Positions 24,399 to 33,162 of a stretch of 64,000 bases of DNA are shown in pieces. A program made the position numbers and the translations under genes. The first letter of the stretch is position 1, and every line of letters begins with the position of its first letter. The stretch comes from an uncultured Collinsella sp. (lineage in GTDB: Bacteria > Actinomycetota > Coriobacteriia > Coriobacteriales > Coriobacteriaceae). The stretch covers positions 1 to 64,000 of the forward strand of contig CAUBIC010000004.1 of assembly GCA_958435945.1 (NCBI GenBank). The letters are read 5' to 3'. Under the pieces are notes generated by a model. That model saw only the letters and a program-made list of their open reading frames with translations, ran no database searches and was not told the origin of the DNA.

Positions 24399-25523
24399 TT
24401 ACGCCTCCGTGGGCTCCACGCCCAGCTCGTTGCGGACGAGCTCGAAAGCGGCGGCGATGGCCTTGTCCATGTCGTAGTACTTGTAGCCGCCCAGGCGACC
24501 GGCAAAGATCACGTCGCCCTCCTGCGCTGCCAGCTCCTCGTACTGCCTGTAGAGGGCCTCGTTCTTGGCGTCGTTGATGGGGTAGTAGGGCTCGTCACCG
24601 GGCTTCCAGTCGGCCGGGTACTCGCGCGTGATGACGGTCTTGTCCTGGGTGCCGAACTCAAAGTGCTTGTGCTCGATGATGCGGGTGTAGGGGATCTCGC
24701 GCTCGGTGTAGTTGACCACGGCCACGCCCTGGTGGTCCTGCTCGTCGAGGGTCTCGGTCTCAAAGCGCAGGCTGCGGTACTCGAGCGTGCCCAGCTTAAA
24801 GTCGTAGAACGCGTCGATGGGGCCGCAGTAGATCGTCTTGGCGGCGATATCGGGCTCGGCGGCGATCAGCTCCTTGTACTCCACGCCGCAGCGCACCTCG
24901 ACGCCCTCGAGCATGTTGGCGACCATCTTGGTGTAGCCGCCCATGGGGATGCCTTGGTAGCGGTCGTTGAAGTAGTTGTTGTCGTAGGTAAAGCGGCAGG
25001 GGAGGCGCTTGATGATGCTTGCGGGTAGATCCTTGCAGTCGCGGCCCCACTGTTTCTCGGTGTAGCCCTTCACGAGCGTCTCGAAGATGTCGCGGCCGAC
25101 GAGCGACAGCGCCTGCTCCTCCAGGTTCTGCGGCTCGCCGATGTTCTCGGCAGCCACCTGCTCGGCGATTTTGGCCTTGGCATCGGCCGGCGTGACGACG
25201 CCCGGCCACATCTTGGCGAAGGTGTTCATGTTGAAAGGCATGTTGTACATGTTGCCGTGGAAGTTGGCAACCGGCGAGTTGACGTAGTTGTTGAACTCGG
25301 CGAAGCGGTTGACGTAGTCCCAGACGTCCTTCATGGAGGTGTGGAAGATGTGCGCGCCGTAGCGGTGGACCTGGATGCCCTCGACGTCCTCGGTGTAGAT
25401 GTTGCCGGCGATGTGGTCGCGGCGGTCGATGACCAGGACCGACTTGCCGGCGCGCTTGGCGGCATTGGCAAAGACGGCACCCGAAAGGCCGGCACCGACG
25501 ACAAGGTAATCGTACTGGGACAT
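24399..25523 (-). CDS. glf: UDP-galactopyranose mutase
   Basis: A 374-residue flavoenzyme that interconverts UDP-galactopyranose and UDP-galactofuranose. The FAD-binding VVGAGLSGAVFANAAK is at the N-terminus, followed by DRRDHIAGNIY and the substrate-site HRYGAHIFHTS. The later stretches KQWGRDCKDLP and RLGGYKYYDMDKAI are typical of the C-terminal part. It provides the donor for the two GlfT2-like enzymes upstream, on the opposite strand. AAAGGAGCAT precedes the ATG. It is GC-rich, so it is probably part of the resident genome and not the AT-rich cassette. Confidence 0.96.
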   Translation of the reverse strand: MSQYDYLVVGAGLSGAVFANAAKRAGKSVLVIDRRDHIAGNIYTEDVEGIQVHRYGAHIFHTSMKDVWDYVNRFAEFNNYVNSPVANFHGNMYNMPFNMNTFAKMWPGVVTPADAKAKIAEQVAAENIGEPQNLEEQALSLVGRDIFETLVKGYTEKQWGRDCKDLPASIIKRLPCRFTYDNNYFNDRYQGIPMGGYTKMVANMLEGVEVRCGVEYKELIAAEPDIAAKTIYCGPIDAFYDFKLGTLEYRSLRFETETLDEQDHQGVAVVNYTEREIPYTRIIEHKHFEFGTQDKTVITREYPADWKPGDEPYYPINDAKNEALYRQYEELAAQEGDVIFAGRLGGYKYYDMDKAIAAAFELVRNELGVEPTEA

Positions 25524-25601
25524 GGATATGCTCCTTTGTATGTCAATCGAACAGTTACAAATGATTCAGGGCAAACGCCACTGGCTCATTTGTCTCAAAG
25601 A

Positions 25602-26039
25602 TTAGTGTAGCAGATGCACTTTCAGCAGCTCCAGCGCGTGAGCGTAACCCTGGAGGCCCTCGCCGGTGATGGTGGCGAAGCAGGCTAGGCGCGCATAGCT
25701 CACCTGGCGGAAGTCCTCGCGCGTCTCTATGGCGCTGATGTGGACTTCGACGGCAGGGATGGCGACGGCCTTGAGGGCGTCGAGGATGGCCACGCTCGTG
25801 TGCGTGTAGGCAGCCGGGTTGATGACAATGCCGTCGACCTTGCCGTAAGCCTCCTGGATCTTGTCGACGATGCTGCCCTCGTGGTTGGACTGGAAGACCT
25901 CGACCTCGTCAAAACCCTGTGCAGCGCCTGCCTCCTGGCAGATCTGGACCAGGTGGTCGTAGTTGTCACTGCCGTAGATGCCCGGCTCGCGAATGCCGAG
26001 CATGTTGAGGTTGGGGCCGTTGATGACGAGTGCTTTCAT
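25602..26039 (-). CDS. aroQ: Type II 3-dehydroquinate dehydratase
   Basis: Third shikimate-pathway step: 3-dehydroquinate to 3-dehydroshikimate. The 145-residue length is normal for the dodecameric type II enzyme. Motifs are NGPNLNMLGIREPGIYG with the catalytic Tyr, FQSNHEGSIVDKI, INPAAYTHTSVAILDAL, and EVHISAIETREDFR. The start at 26039 has AAGGAAG upstream. It is cut off from aroE-aroK by a terminator, so it may have its own promoter. Confidence 0.94.
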   Translation of the reverse strand: MKALVINGPNLNMLGIREPGIYGSDNYDHLVQICQEAGAAQGFDEVEVFQSNHEGSIVDKIQEAYGKVDGIVINPAAYTHTSVAILDALKAVAIPAVEVHISAIETREDFRQVSYARLACFATITGEGLQGYAHALELLKVHLLH

Positions 26040-26080
26040 GGTTGCTTCCTTTGCGGTTGGGCGGGCGGTGAGGCGGAACG

Positions 26081-26124
26081 AAAAACCACCACAAAGGTGC
26101 CTGTCCCCTTTGTGGCGGTTTTTC
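26081..26124 (-). terminator. Terminator between aroE-aroK and aroQ, repeat-like
   Basis: A near-perfect 17-bp stem (26081-26097 with about 26107-26123) closes a short loop containing the GACAGGCAC core and ends in a run of T on either strand. The one mismatch becomes G-U when transcribed from the minus strand. Similar GGGACAGGCACC hairpins are, as I recall, dispersed in Coriobacteriia genomes. Confidence 0.8.
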
Positions 26125-27375
26125 TTAGAGAGCGGGTGGGAGGGTGTCGAGGACGGCGCGGGCGGTGTTGGCGGCGCAGTCGCGCGAGTCGATGATGTGG
26201 TCGGCCCAGGCGCGGTAGCGCGGCATGCGCTGCTCGGCGAGCTTTTCGATGCCATCGCGGGCAGTGATGGGGCGTCCCTTATGAGCGAGTTCGTCGAGCT
26301 TGCGGTTAAGCATCACGATTTGGCTGTTCTGGTGCAGCAGCGGATAGTTTTCATCGCGCGTGACCACGCCGCCGCCGGTGGAGAGCACCAGGCCGCTGCG
26401 CTTGGAGATGTCGGCCAGCGCCGCTGTCTCCTGCTCGCGGAAGGCCACCTCGCCGTGCTCGACGATAAAGTCGGCGCAGGGCATACCCAGGCGCTCCTCG
26501 AGGGCGCGATCGAGATCGATGTGCTCGCGGCCCGTGAGCTGGGCGATCTGCTCGCCCACGCGGGTCTTGCCCGAGCCCGGCATGCCGATGAGCGCGATGT
26601 TTTGCTCGCGGCGGGACAGACGTTCCGTCACATCCAGGATGCGCTCGTGCGGGGTGGCTTTGCCGGTGTAGCGCTCAACAGCCTGTGCTGCTTGTGCCAC
26701 AAGCATGAGCAGGCCGCCGATGCAGGGGATGCCGCGGCGCTCGGCCTCGAGCATCAGACCCGTGCGGGCGGGGTTGTAGACAATGTCGATGACGCCCTCG
26801 AGCGCATCGAGGCCTTCGAGCGCGCAGGGAGCGTCGGGGCAGTGGGGGAACATGCCGGCAGGCGTGCAGTTGACGAGCAGCGCGGCATCGGATTGCTGCG
26901 CGATGTTGTCGTAATTGACCTCGCTCGTGCGACCTACGGGTACGACGATGGCGCCCAGATCGCCGAGCACCATGCTGGCCGTAGTGCCCGCGCCACCGGT
27001 GGCGCCGAGCACAAGGACCTTCTTGTCGGCAACTTCAACGCCCAGCTCTTCGACCAGACACTGAAAACCAAAGTAGTCGGTGTTGTCGCCGCGCAGGAGG
27101 CCATCGGGCAGGCGCGTGATAGTGTTGACGTTGCCCATGCGTTCGGCCAGGGGGCTCAACTCGTCCAGGTAGTCCATGACGGCACGCTTGTAGGGGATGG
27201 TCACGTTGGTGCCTTCCCATTCATCGCCCGTCATAAAAGCCTCGAGATCCTCGGGCTCACGCTCAAAACGCACATACTCCAGGCCTGCGAGCTCCTTGTA
27301 GATGGTCGGGGTGTAGCTGTGGCCCAGCACACGGCCTAGCACGCCGTAGGGGCGGGTTGTGGCGGTATCGGTCAT
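26125..27375 (-). CDS. aroE-aroK: Fused shikimate dehydrogenase and shikimate kinase
   Basis: A 416-residue bifunctional enzyme for two consecutive steps, dehydroshikimate to shikimate to shikimate-3-phosphate. Residues 1-245 are AroE: VLGHSYTPTIYKEL, NVTIPYKRAV with the catalytic Lys, GDNTDYFGF with the Asp, and NADP motif LGATGGAGTTAS. Residues 255-416 are AroK: Walker A GMPGSGKTRVG, DLDRALEE, STGGGVVTRDE, and a lid with KGRPI. It starts directly after the pheA stop (1 nt upstream of it on the minus strand), implying coupling. The terminator at 26081 closes this transcript. Confidence 0.94.
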   Translation of the reverse strand: MTDTATTRPYGVLGRVLGHSYTPTIYKELAGLEYVRFEREPEDLEAFMTGDEWEGTNVTIPYKRAVMDYLDELSPLAERMGNVNTITRLPDGLLRGDNTDYFGFQCLVEELGVEVADKKVLVLGATGGAGTTASMVLGDLGAIVVPVGRTSEVNYDNIAQQSDAALLVNCTPAGMFPHCPDAPCALEGLDALEGVIDIVYNPARTGLMLEAERRGIPCIGGLLMLVAQAAQAVERYTGKATPHERILDVTERLSRREQNIALIGMPGSGKTRVGEQIAQLTGREHIDLDRALEERLGMPCADFIVEHGEVAFREQETAALADISKRSGLVLSTGGGVVTRDENYPLLHQNSQIVMLNRKLDELAHKGRPITARDGIEKLAEQRMPRYRAWADHIIDSRDCAANTARAVLDTLPPAL

Positions 27376-28521
27376 CTAGAGCACCTCCGTGTAGCTGCCA
27401 AAGTAGGTAAAGCTCTCGCACACGTCGTCGATGGAATCGAGCAAGTCGTCGAGGGCCTTGCTGCCAAAGGGGCAGTCCAGGTCAAAGTAGAACATAAACT
27501 CAAAGTCGTGGCCGGGGATGGGGCGGCTCTCAAGCTTGATGAGGTTGATGTTGAGCGCGTAGAAGCGCTCGAGCACGCGGTAGAGGGCGCCCGGCTCGTT
27601 GGCCGTGGTGATCATGAGCGAGGTGCGGTTGGCACCGGGATAAACGCGCGGCTCGCGGCTGATGACGACAAAGCGCGTGTAGTTGTTGTCCGAGTCCTGG
27701 ATGTTGGGCTCCAGCACCTCGAGGCCATACAGCTCGGCACAGCTGCGCGAGGCGATGGCGGCGACATCGGTGCGCTCGGAGTTGGCGACCATCTCGGCCG
27801 ACATAGCGGTGTTGGGGTACTTGGTGGCATGCAGTCCGTGGCCCTCGATAAAGCCGGCGCACTGGGCAATGGCTTGGCCGTGGCTGTAGACCTCGCGCAC
27901 GTCGGCGAGCTTGGTGCCGGGTTTGACGAGTAAGTTGTGATCGATCTTGAGGCGCAGCGAGCGCACGATATGGAAGTCGAACTGTGCAAGCAGGTCGTAG
28001 ACGGCGTTGACCGATCCGGCAGTTGAGTTTTCGATGGGCAACACCCCAAACTCGCAGAAGCCGTCGCGTATGGCGCGCATAACGCCCTCGAAGGTCTCAA
28101 AGAAGGCGATATCGGGCACGTCGAAGAGCTTGCACGCGGCGATCTGGCTGTAGGCGCCTTCGACGCCCTGGCAGGCGACGGTGGCCGTCTGGGGGAAGGG
28201 CGTGTCAAAGGCTGCGGCCGTGGCATGGGCCTTTTGCGACACCGTGATGCCCTTGAGCTCGTTGATGTAGCGCTGCTGCTCGGCCTTGCTCATGCTCATG
28301 AGTAGGCGGAACAGGGTGATGGTCTGGGCCTCGTAGCGCTCGGGTGCGCGGTTGGCGAGGTTGTTGAGTTTGGAGCGTTCGCGGGCGGGGTCAAAGACGG
28401 CTTTGCCCATCTCGATCTTGGATTTGGCGACTTCGGTGGCAATGTCCATACGCTCGACAAAGCTGTTGAGCAGGGTGGTGTCGATGCCATCGATGGCCTG
28501 GCGAATATCGGCAAGGTCCAT
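27376..28521 (-). CDS. pheA: Bifunctional chorismate mutase/prephenate dehydratase (P-protein)
   Basis: A 381-residue protein for chorismate to prephenate to phenylpyruvate. The N-terminal 90 residues are an AroQ-type chorismate mutase (IRQAIDGIDTTLLNSFVER). Residues 110-290 are prephenate dehydratase with GVEGAYSQIAA, LPIENSTAGSV, and NNYTRFVVI containing the catalytic TRF. Residues 295-381 are an ACT domain with NEPGALYRVL and LIKLESRP, which binds phenylalanine for feedback inhibition. It immediately precedes aroE-aroK in transcription order. Confidence 0.94.
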   Translation of the reverse strand: MDLADIRQAIDGIDTTLLNSFVERMDIATEVAKSKIEMGKAVFDPARERSKLNNLANRAPERYEAQTITLFRLLMSMSKAEQQRYINELKGITVSQKAHATAAAFDTPFPQTATVACQGVEGAYSQIAACKLFDVPDIAFFETFEGVMRAIRDGFCEFGVLPIENSTAGSVNAVYDLLAQFDFHIVRSLRLKIDHNLLVKPGTKLADVREVYSHGQAIAQCAGFIEGHGLHATKYPNTAMSAEMVANSERTDVAAIASRSCAELYGLEVLEPNIQDSDNNYTRFVVISREPRVYPGANRTSLMITTANEPGALYRVLERFYALNINLIKLESRPIPGHDFEFMFYFDLDCPFGSKALDDLLDSIDDVCESFTYFGSYTEVL

Positions 28522-28548
28522 GGGGCCCCTTTCGTGAATCGTTGGCTA

Positions 28549-28675
28549 GGGTAGTTAATTTGGGACGGGACTTTTTTAGCTACCCTTTGACTGGCGGTGA
28601 ATCGATGGGCACCGGGGCAAATGCTCACAGGCATATGGTGGTAGCTAAAAAAGCCCCGTCCCAAATTAACTACCC
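28549..28675. repeat. Long inverted repeat between aroC and pheA
   Basis: Two 36-bp arms (28549-28584 and 28640-28675) are reverse complements with one mismatch and are separated by 55 bp. Each arm is itself nearly palindromic at its ends (GTAGTTAA against TTAGCTAC). A related single arm occurs at 54328. In RNA this would form a large cruciform or hairpin inside the aromatic operon. The element occupies most of the 168-bp gap. Confidence 0.92.
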
Positions 28676-28689
28676 CTGGGGTGGGTGGA

Positions 28690-29787
28690 CTAAAGCTGGC
28701 CTGCGTCCTCGAGGAGGGCGTCCCAGATGGCCAGCGCCGCGGCTGCCTCGGCTACGGGGACGGCGCGCGGGACGATGCAGGGATCGTGACGGCCGTGGAC
28801 CGAGAGCTCGGCGTTTTCCATGGCGTCCATATCTACGGTCTGCTGCTCGCGGCCGATGGAGGGCGTCGGCTTTACGGCCATGCGCCACATGACGGGCGCG
28901 CCGTTGGAGATGCCGCCCAAGATGCCGCCGGCGTTATTGGACTCGACCACTATCTCACCGGTCTCGGCATCTACGCGGTACGGATCGTTGTTCTCGCTGC
29001 CACGCATGGCAGCCACGGCAAAGCCCATGCCAAACTCCACGCCCTTCACAGCGGGAATGCCAAACGCGATTTGCGCGATGCGGTTCTCGATGCCGTCGAA
29101 CATGGGGTCACCGATGCCCGCAGGAAGCCCGTAGATGCCGCACTCTACGATGCCACCGATGCTATCGAGCTCATCGCGCGCGGCCAGAATTTCCTCGCGC
29201 ATGCGACCAGCAGCGGCGGCGTCAATGCAGGGCAGGTCGTTCGTAAGGATCGCCTTGCGGTCGGCCTCGCGATAGACCATGTCGTCCATGGGCAGGTCGG
29301 AGATGCCGCCGATTTGCGCCACGTGAGCCATGACCTTGATGCCACGGGCCTCGAGCGCCTGCAGTGCGATGCCGCCGGCGATGCATAGGGGGGCCGTCAG
29401 ACGGCCGGAGAAGTGCCCGCCGCCGGCGACGTCGTGCATGTTGTGGTACTTCACGCGCGCGGGAAAGTCTGCGTGCCCGGGGCGTGGTTTGCGGCGCAGC
29501 TCGGAATAGTCTTTGGAGCGCGTGTTGGTGTTCTCGATAATTGCTGCGATGGGTGCGCCGGTGGTGTGTCCATCGACCACACCAGCAATGATATGCGCGG
29601 CGTCGGCCTCGCGGCGCTTGGTCGCGGTCTCGTCGCGACCGGGGGCGCGACGGTCCAAAAAGGCCTGCAGCTGCTCCTGGTCAACGGCGATGCCCGCGGG
29701 GATGCCGTCGAGCGAGCAGCCGATAGCAGGGGAGTGCGACTGACCGAAAATGCTTAAGTGCAAAACGTTGCCAAAGGTCGAGGACAT
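28690..29787 (-). CDS. aroC: Chorismate synthase
   Basis: Last step of the common pathway, EPSP to chorismate, FMN-dependent. The 365-residue protein starts MSSTFGNVLHLSIFGQSHSP, with the flavin-site motif GQSHSPAIG. The central RPGHAD and the AGGGHFSGRLTAPLC stretch are family signatures. The start at 29787 has AGGAGG 6 nt upstream, inside the end of aroA, with 1 nt between genes. Confidence 0.95.
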   Translation of the reverse strand: MSSTFGNVLHLSIFGQSHSPAIGCSLDGIPAGIAVDQEQLQAFLDRRAPGRDETATKRREADAAHIIAGVVDGHTTGAPIAAIIENTNTRSKDYSELRRKPRPGHADFPARVKYHNMHDVAGGGHFSGRLTAPLCIAGGIALQALEARGIKVMAHVAQIGGISDLPMDDMVYREADRKAILTNDLPCIDAAAAGRMREEILAARDELDSIGGIVECGIYGLPAGIGDPMFDGIENRIAQIAFGIPAVKGVEFGMGFAVAAMRGSENNDPYRVDAETGEIVVESNNAGGILGGISNGAPVMWRMAVKPTPSIGREQQTVDMDAMENAELSVHGRHDPCIVPRAVPVAEAAAALAIWDALLEDAGQL

Positions 29788-29788
29788 G

Positions 29789-31108
29789 CTATTCCTCCTC
29801 GAGCGTGACCTTGCCGCCCAGCAGGCGGTAGTGGTCAAAGAAATCGGGATAGGACTTGTTGACGGCCTCGGCGCCGTGGATCACGACTTCGCCAGTGGCG
29901 CGGCTCGCAGCGATGGCGGCCATCATGGCGATGCGATGGTCGTTGTGCGAATCGACCTCGCCGCCGGTAAAAGCGTCGACACCCTTGATGATGAGGCCGT
30001 CGCCGGCAATGCGCACCTGTGCGCCCAGCGCGGTGAGCTCGCGGGTGGTAGTGGCCAGACGGTCGGATTCCTTGATGCGCAGGCGGGCGCAATCGCGGAT
30101 GAACGTGCGGCCCTGCGCCAACGATGCCACGGCCGAGATGACGGGCACTAGGTCGGGGATGTCGTGGGCGCTCATCTCAAAGCCGGCGAGCTTGTCGGAC
30201 TGGACGGTGGCGGCGTTCGTGGAGCGCACGATGCGGGCGCCAAAGCGCGAAAGCGCGGCGAGCACGTTGCGGTCGCCCTGTGCGGAGCTCAGCGACACGC
30301 CCTCGACGGTGATGGGGTCGGAGCCGATGGCGCCGGCGCACAGCCAAAAGGCGGCGTTGGACCAGTCGCCCTCGACAGCCACGTTGCCAGGCGTGCGGTA
30401 CGAGCCACTGTTCACGCGGAAGTTCGTGATCTCGGGCTGGCCGTCCTTGGCGGAGATACGCTCGACGTTGACCTCGACGCCGAAGGCCTTCATGGCCTGG
30501 ATGGTCAGGTTGATATAGGGGCGGCTCTCGATAAGGCCGGTTACCTGCACGCAGGAGGGCTGGGCCAAAAGCGGGGCTGCCAGCAGCAAGCCGGAGATGT
30601 ACTGCGAGCTCACATTGCCCGGCAGGACAAAGGTGCCCGGGCGCATGCGGCCGCTTGTCTTGAGCGGAAAACCGCCCAGGCCCTGCAGGTCGCAGCCAGC
30701 GGCAATGATCTCGTCGGAGAGCGGGGAGAGGGGGCGTGCGCCCAGGCGGCCCTGGCCCACAAAGGTGGCCTCTGCCCCCAGCGCGCAGGCGACGGGCAGC
30801 ATAAAGCGGAGCGTGGAGCCGCTCTCGCCGCAGTCGAGCGTGCCGCCCGCAAGTGCCTTGAGCAGGCCAAACTCAATACTCTTCATGGTGGGATGGACCT
30901 GGAAGCCGTCCTCGACGGTTTCGATGCGGGCGCCGAGCGCCGTGAGGCAGCGCACCGTGGCTTCGATATCGGCGCAGGTGGTGTTGCAAGTGACGTGCGT
31001 CTCGCCGTTGGCGAGTGCGGCGCAGATAATCAAGCGGTGCGCCATCGACTTGGATGCGATGGCGGGAACGGTGCCCTTGAGCGGGGAGGGGGTGATGCGG
31101 GCTAGCAT
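29789..31108 (-). CDS. aroA: 3-phosphoshikimate 1-carboxyvinyltransferase (EPSP synthase)
   Basis: Joins shikimate-3-phosphate and PEP. The 439-residue protein has SKSMAHRLIICAALANGET near the N-terminus, GESGSTLRFMLP as the PEP loop, EGDWSNAAFWL, HDIPDLVPV with the catalytic Asp, RIKESDRL with the catalytic Glu, and DHRIAM. The GSGSTLR loop differs from the GNAGTAMR form of E. coli. Its start overlaps aroB by 7 nt. Confidence 0.95.
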   Translation of the reverse strand: MLARITPSPLKGTVPAIASKSMAHRLIICAALANGETHVTCNTTCADIEATVRCLTALGARIETVEDGFQVHPTMKSIEFGLLKALAGGTLDCGESGSTLRFMLPVACALGAEATFVGQGRLGARPLSPLSDEIIAAGCDLQGLGGFPLKTSGRMRPGTFVLPGNVSSQYISGLLLAAPLLAQPSCVQVTGLIESRPYINLTIQAMKAFGVEVNVERISAKDGQPEITNFRVNSGSYRTPGNVAVEGDWSNAAFWLCAGAIGSDPITVEGVSLSSAQGDRNVLAALSRFGARIVRSTNAATVQSDKLAGFEMSAHDIPDLVPVISAVASLAQGRTFIRDCARLRIKESDRLATTTRELTALGAQVRIAGDGLIIKGVDAFTGGEVDSHNDHRIAMMAAIAASRATGEVVIHGAEAVNKSYPDFFDHYRLLGGKVTLEEE

Positions 31109-32208
31109 GCGGAAGCGTCTCCCTTCTGGCCGAGGCCCTCGGCAATTAAATCGTGGAAGGTGGAAAGCGGCGTGCGGTCGATGCTGCAGCGGCCAATGCC
31201 GTGCGGAATTACCAGGTCGATGGTGTCGCCTGAGCGCTTTTTATCGTGGAGCGCCTCGGCAAAGACGGCGTCGGCCGAAAGCTCGCAGCGGGTCTTGAGG
31301 CCGTGGCGCGCGCAGAGCTCCTCGATACGGCCGGGCAGCTCGGCGTCGCAAATGCCATGTAACGCCGCGGCGCGCGTGATAATGCCCATACCGATCGACA
31401 CGCAGTTGCCGTGGCCGAGCTCAAAGTGCTCGCAGGCTTCGACAGCGTGTCCGGCGCTGTGTCCAAAGTTGAGGAGCTTGCGCTGGTTGGTCTCGCGCTC
31501 ATCGGCGACAACCACGGCCCGTTTAATGTCGATATTGCGGGCGATGATGAGCGCCACACGGGCAACGTCGTGGTTGAGGAGCTCCAGCGTGAGTGGGGTC
31601 TTCTCCAGCTCGGTGAAAAGCTCGGGGTCGGCGATCACGGCGTGCTTGACGACCTCGCCGCAGCCGTCGGCGAACTGCTCGGGCGTGAGGGTGGCAAGGC
31701 ATCCCACGTCGGCGATAACAACACTTGGTTGCCAAAAGGCGCCAGCCAGGTTCTTTCCGGCGACCAGGTCGATGGCCGTCTTGCCGCCCACCGACGAGTC
31801 CACCATGGCGAGCAGGCTCGTGGGGATCTGCACAAACTTGCAGCCGCGCATGTAGGTGGCGGCCACAAAGCCAGCCACGTCGCCCACAACGCCGCCGCCG
31901 AGTGCCACGATCACGTCGGAGCGGGATAGCTCATGCTCGGCCACAAACTCAAGAATGGCAACGTAGGTCTCGGCACGCTTGTGGGCCTCGCCAGCCTCGA
32001 AGGTGCAGATGCTCACCTCGTAGCCTGCGGATTCAAGGCTCTGCTTAACGGGCATCTGGTATAGGGGACCCACGTTGGTGTCCGTCACGATGACGGCGCG
32101 GGTGCCTCCGGCGGTGGCGCGAACGAGCGGCCCTGCCTGCTCCAGTAAAAAGGTGCCCGCGTGTACCTGGTAGGGGCGTGCGGTATCGATTTCGATGGTA
32201 ATCGCCAT
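31102..32208 (-). CDS. aroB: 3-dehydroquinate synthase
   Basis: Second step: DAHP to 3-dehydroquinate, using NAD and a metal ion. The 368-residue protein has VALGGGVVGDVAGFVAATYM, the PTSLLAMVDSSVGGKT motif, GCGEVVKHAVI with a metal-ligand Glu, and NFGHSAGHAVE with a ligand His. GAAAGGACC precedes the ATG. It overlaps aroA. Confidence 0.95.
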   Translation of the reverse strand: MAITIEIDTARPYQVHAGTFLLEQAGPLVRATAGGTRAVIVTDTNVGPLYQMPVKQSLESAGYEVSICTFEAGEAHKRAETYVAILEFVAEHELSRSDVIVALGGGVVGDVAGFVAATYMRGCKFVQIPTSLLAMVDSSVGGKTAIDLVAGKNLAGAFWQPSVVIADVGCLATLTPEQFADGCGEVVKHAVIADPELFTELEKTPLTLELLNHDVARVALIIARNIDIKRAVVVADERETNQRKLLNFGHSAGHAVEACEHFELGHGNCVSIGMGIITRAAALHGICDAELPGRIEELCARHGLKTRCELSADAVFAEALHDKKRSGDTIDLVIPHGIGRCSIDRTPLSTFHDLIAEGLGQKGDASAC

Positions 32209-32244
32209 AAGCTATGGTCCTTTCGACCTGGCGTGATGGGTGGT

Positions 32245-33159
32245 CTAGTGGGCGCTCTCGTCGTCGAGTGCGCGCTTGATGCGATCGCCCTCGGCAAGGA
32301 GATTCTCAAGATAACGCTGGTCGCGGTTCTTGAGCGCACGGCTGTAGGCGCCGAGCGAATCGATCAGATGGTCGATCTCGAAGGCGAGAGCGTCGGCGTC
32401 GTCAATCATGAGCTCGGACCACATCTGCGGGTTGAGGTGTGCCACGCGCGTGAGGTCGCGGTAGCTACCGGCTGAAAAGCCGTGGTGGACCTGGGCGGTG
32501 GGGCTCTTTACGTAGGCGTTGGACACCACGTGTGCGAGCTGGCTCGTAAATGCGATCACGCGGTCGTGCTCGGCGGCGGTGGTCACGCTGAACTTGCCAA
32601 ACCCCAAGGGACGCACCATCTCGCGCACCTGGCTCAAGAGCTCCAGCTTAAGGGCATCGTCTACCGCAGGCGGAACGAGCACGAGCGGTGCGCCCTGGAA
32701 CAAGTCGGCGCGGGAGTGCGCGTAGCCCGAGAACTGGGTGCCCGCCATGGGGTGTGCGCCCACAAAGTAAAAGCCGTGCTCTCGTGCGAGCTCAAAGGCA
32801 CGCTCACACACAATGCCCTTGACGCCCACGGTGTCGATTACCACGGGACCCATGATGGCTTCGGTGTCGGTGGCGTCGGCGAGCGCCTGGGCGTGGGCCT
32901 CGAGCCACTCGATGCATCCTTTAGGATAGCAGGCAAGGACGATGATGTCGCACTTGCCGAGCGTCTCGTCGTTGAGCTCGCCGGCGACGGTACCCATGCT
33001 GGCGGCCGTCATCACGTCATCGTCGGGGTCCCAGGCAAGCACGCGAACGCCCGCCTGCGCATAGCCGCGGGCAAAGCTGCCGCCGATGAGGCCCAGGCCC
33101 ACGATGCCGGCGCACTTGGGGCCGCCTTGGTTGACGCGTGCGTTTCTCACCGTACCCAT
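32245..33159 (-). CDS. tyrA: Prephenate dehydrogenase
   Basis: Oxidative decarboxylation of prephenate to 4-hydroxyphenylpyruvate on the tyrosine branch. A 304-residue monofunctional TyrA with the dinucleotide motif IVGLGLIGGSFARGY near residue 18, GAHPMAGTQFSGY, and SQLAHVVSNAYV later. No ACT domain follows. It starts 3 nt after the aroF stop. The close packing with pheA means both branches are controlled by one transcript. Confidence 0.92.
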   Translation of the reverse strand: MGTVRNARVNQGGPKCAGIVGLGLIGGSFARGYAQAGVRVLAWDPDDDVMTAASMGTVAGELNDETLGKCDIIVLACYPKGCIEWLEAHAQALADATDTEAIMGPVVIDTVGVKGIVCERAFELAREHGFYFVGAHPMAGTQFSGYAHSRADLFQGAPLVLVPPAVDDALKLELLSQVREMVRPLGFGKFSVTTAAEHDRVIAFTSQLAHVVSNAYVKSPTAQVHHGFSAGSYRDLTRVAHLNPQMWSELMIDDADALAFEIDHLIDSLGAYSRALKNRDQRYLENLLAEGDRIKRALDDESAH

Positions 33160-33162
33160 GGC

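Noticed and set aside
24239..24577. A plus-strand frame between the tRNA and glf
   Set aside because: It overlaps two hairpins and the 3' end of glf, and has no ribosome site or domain.
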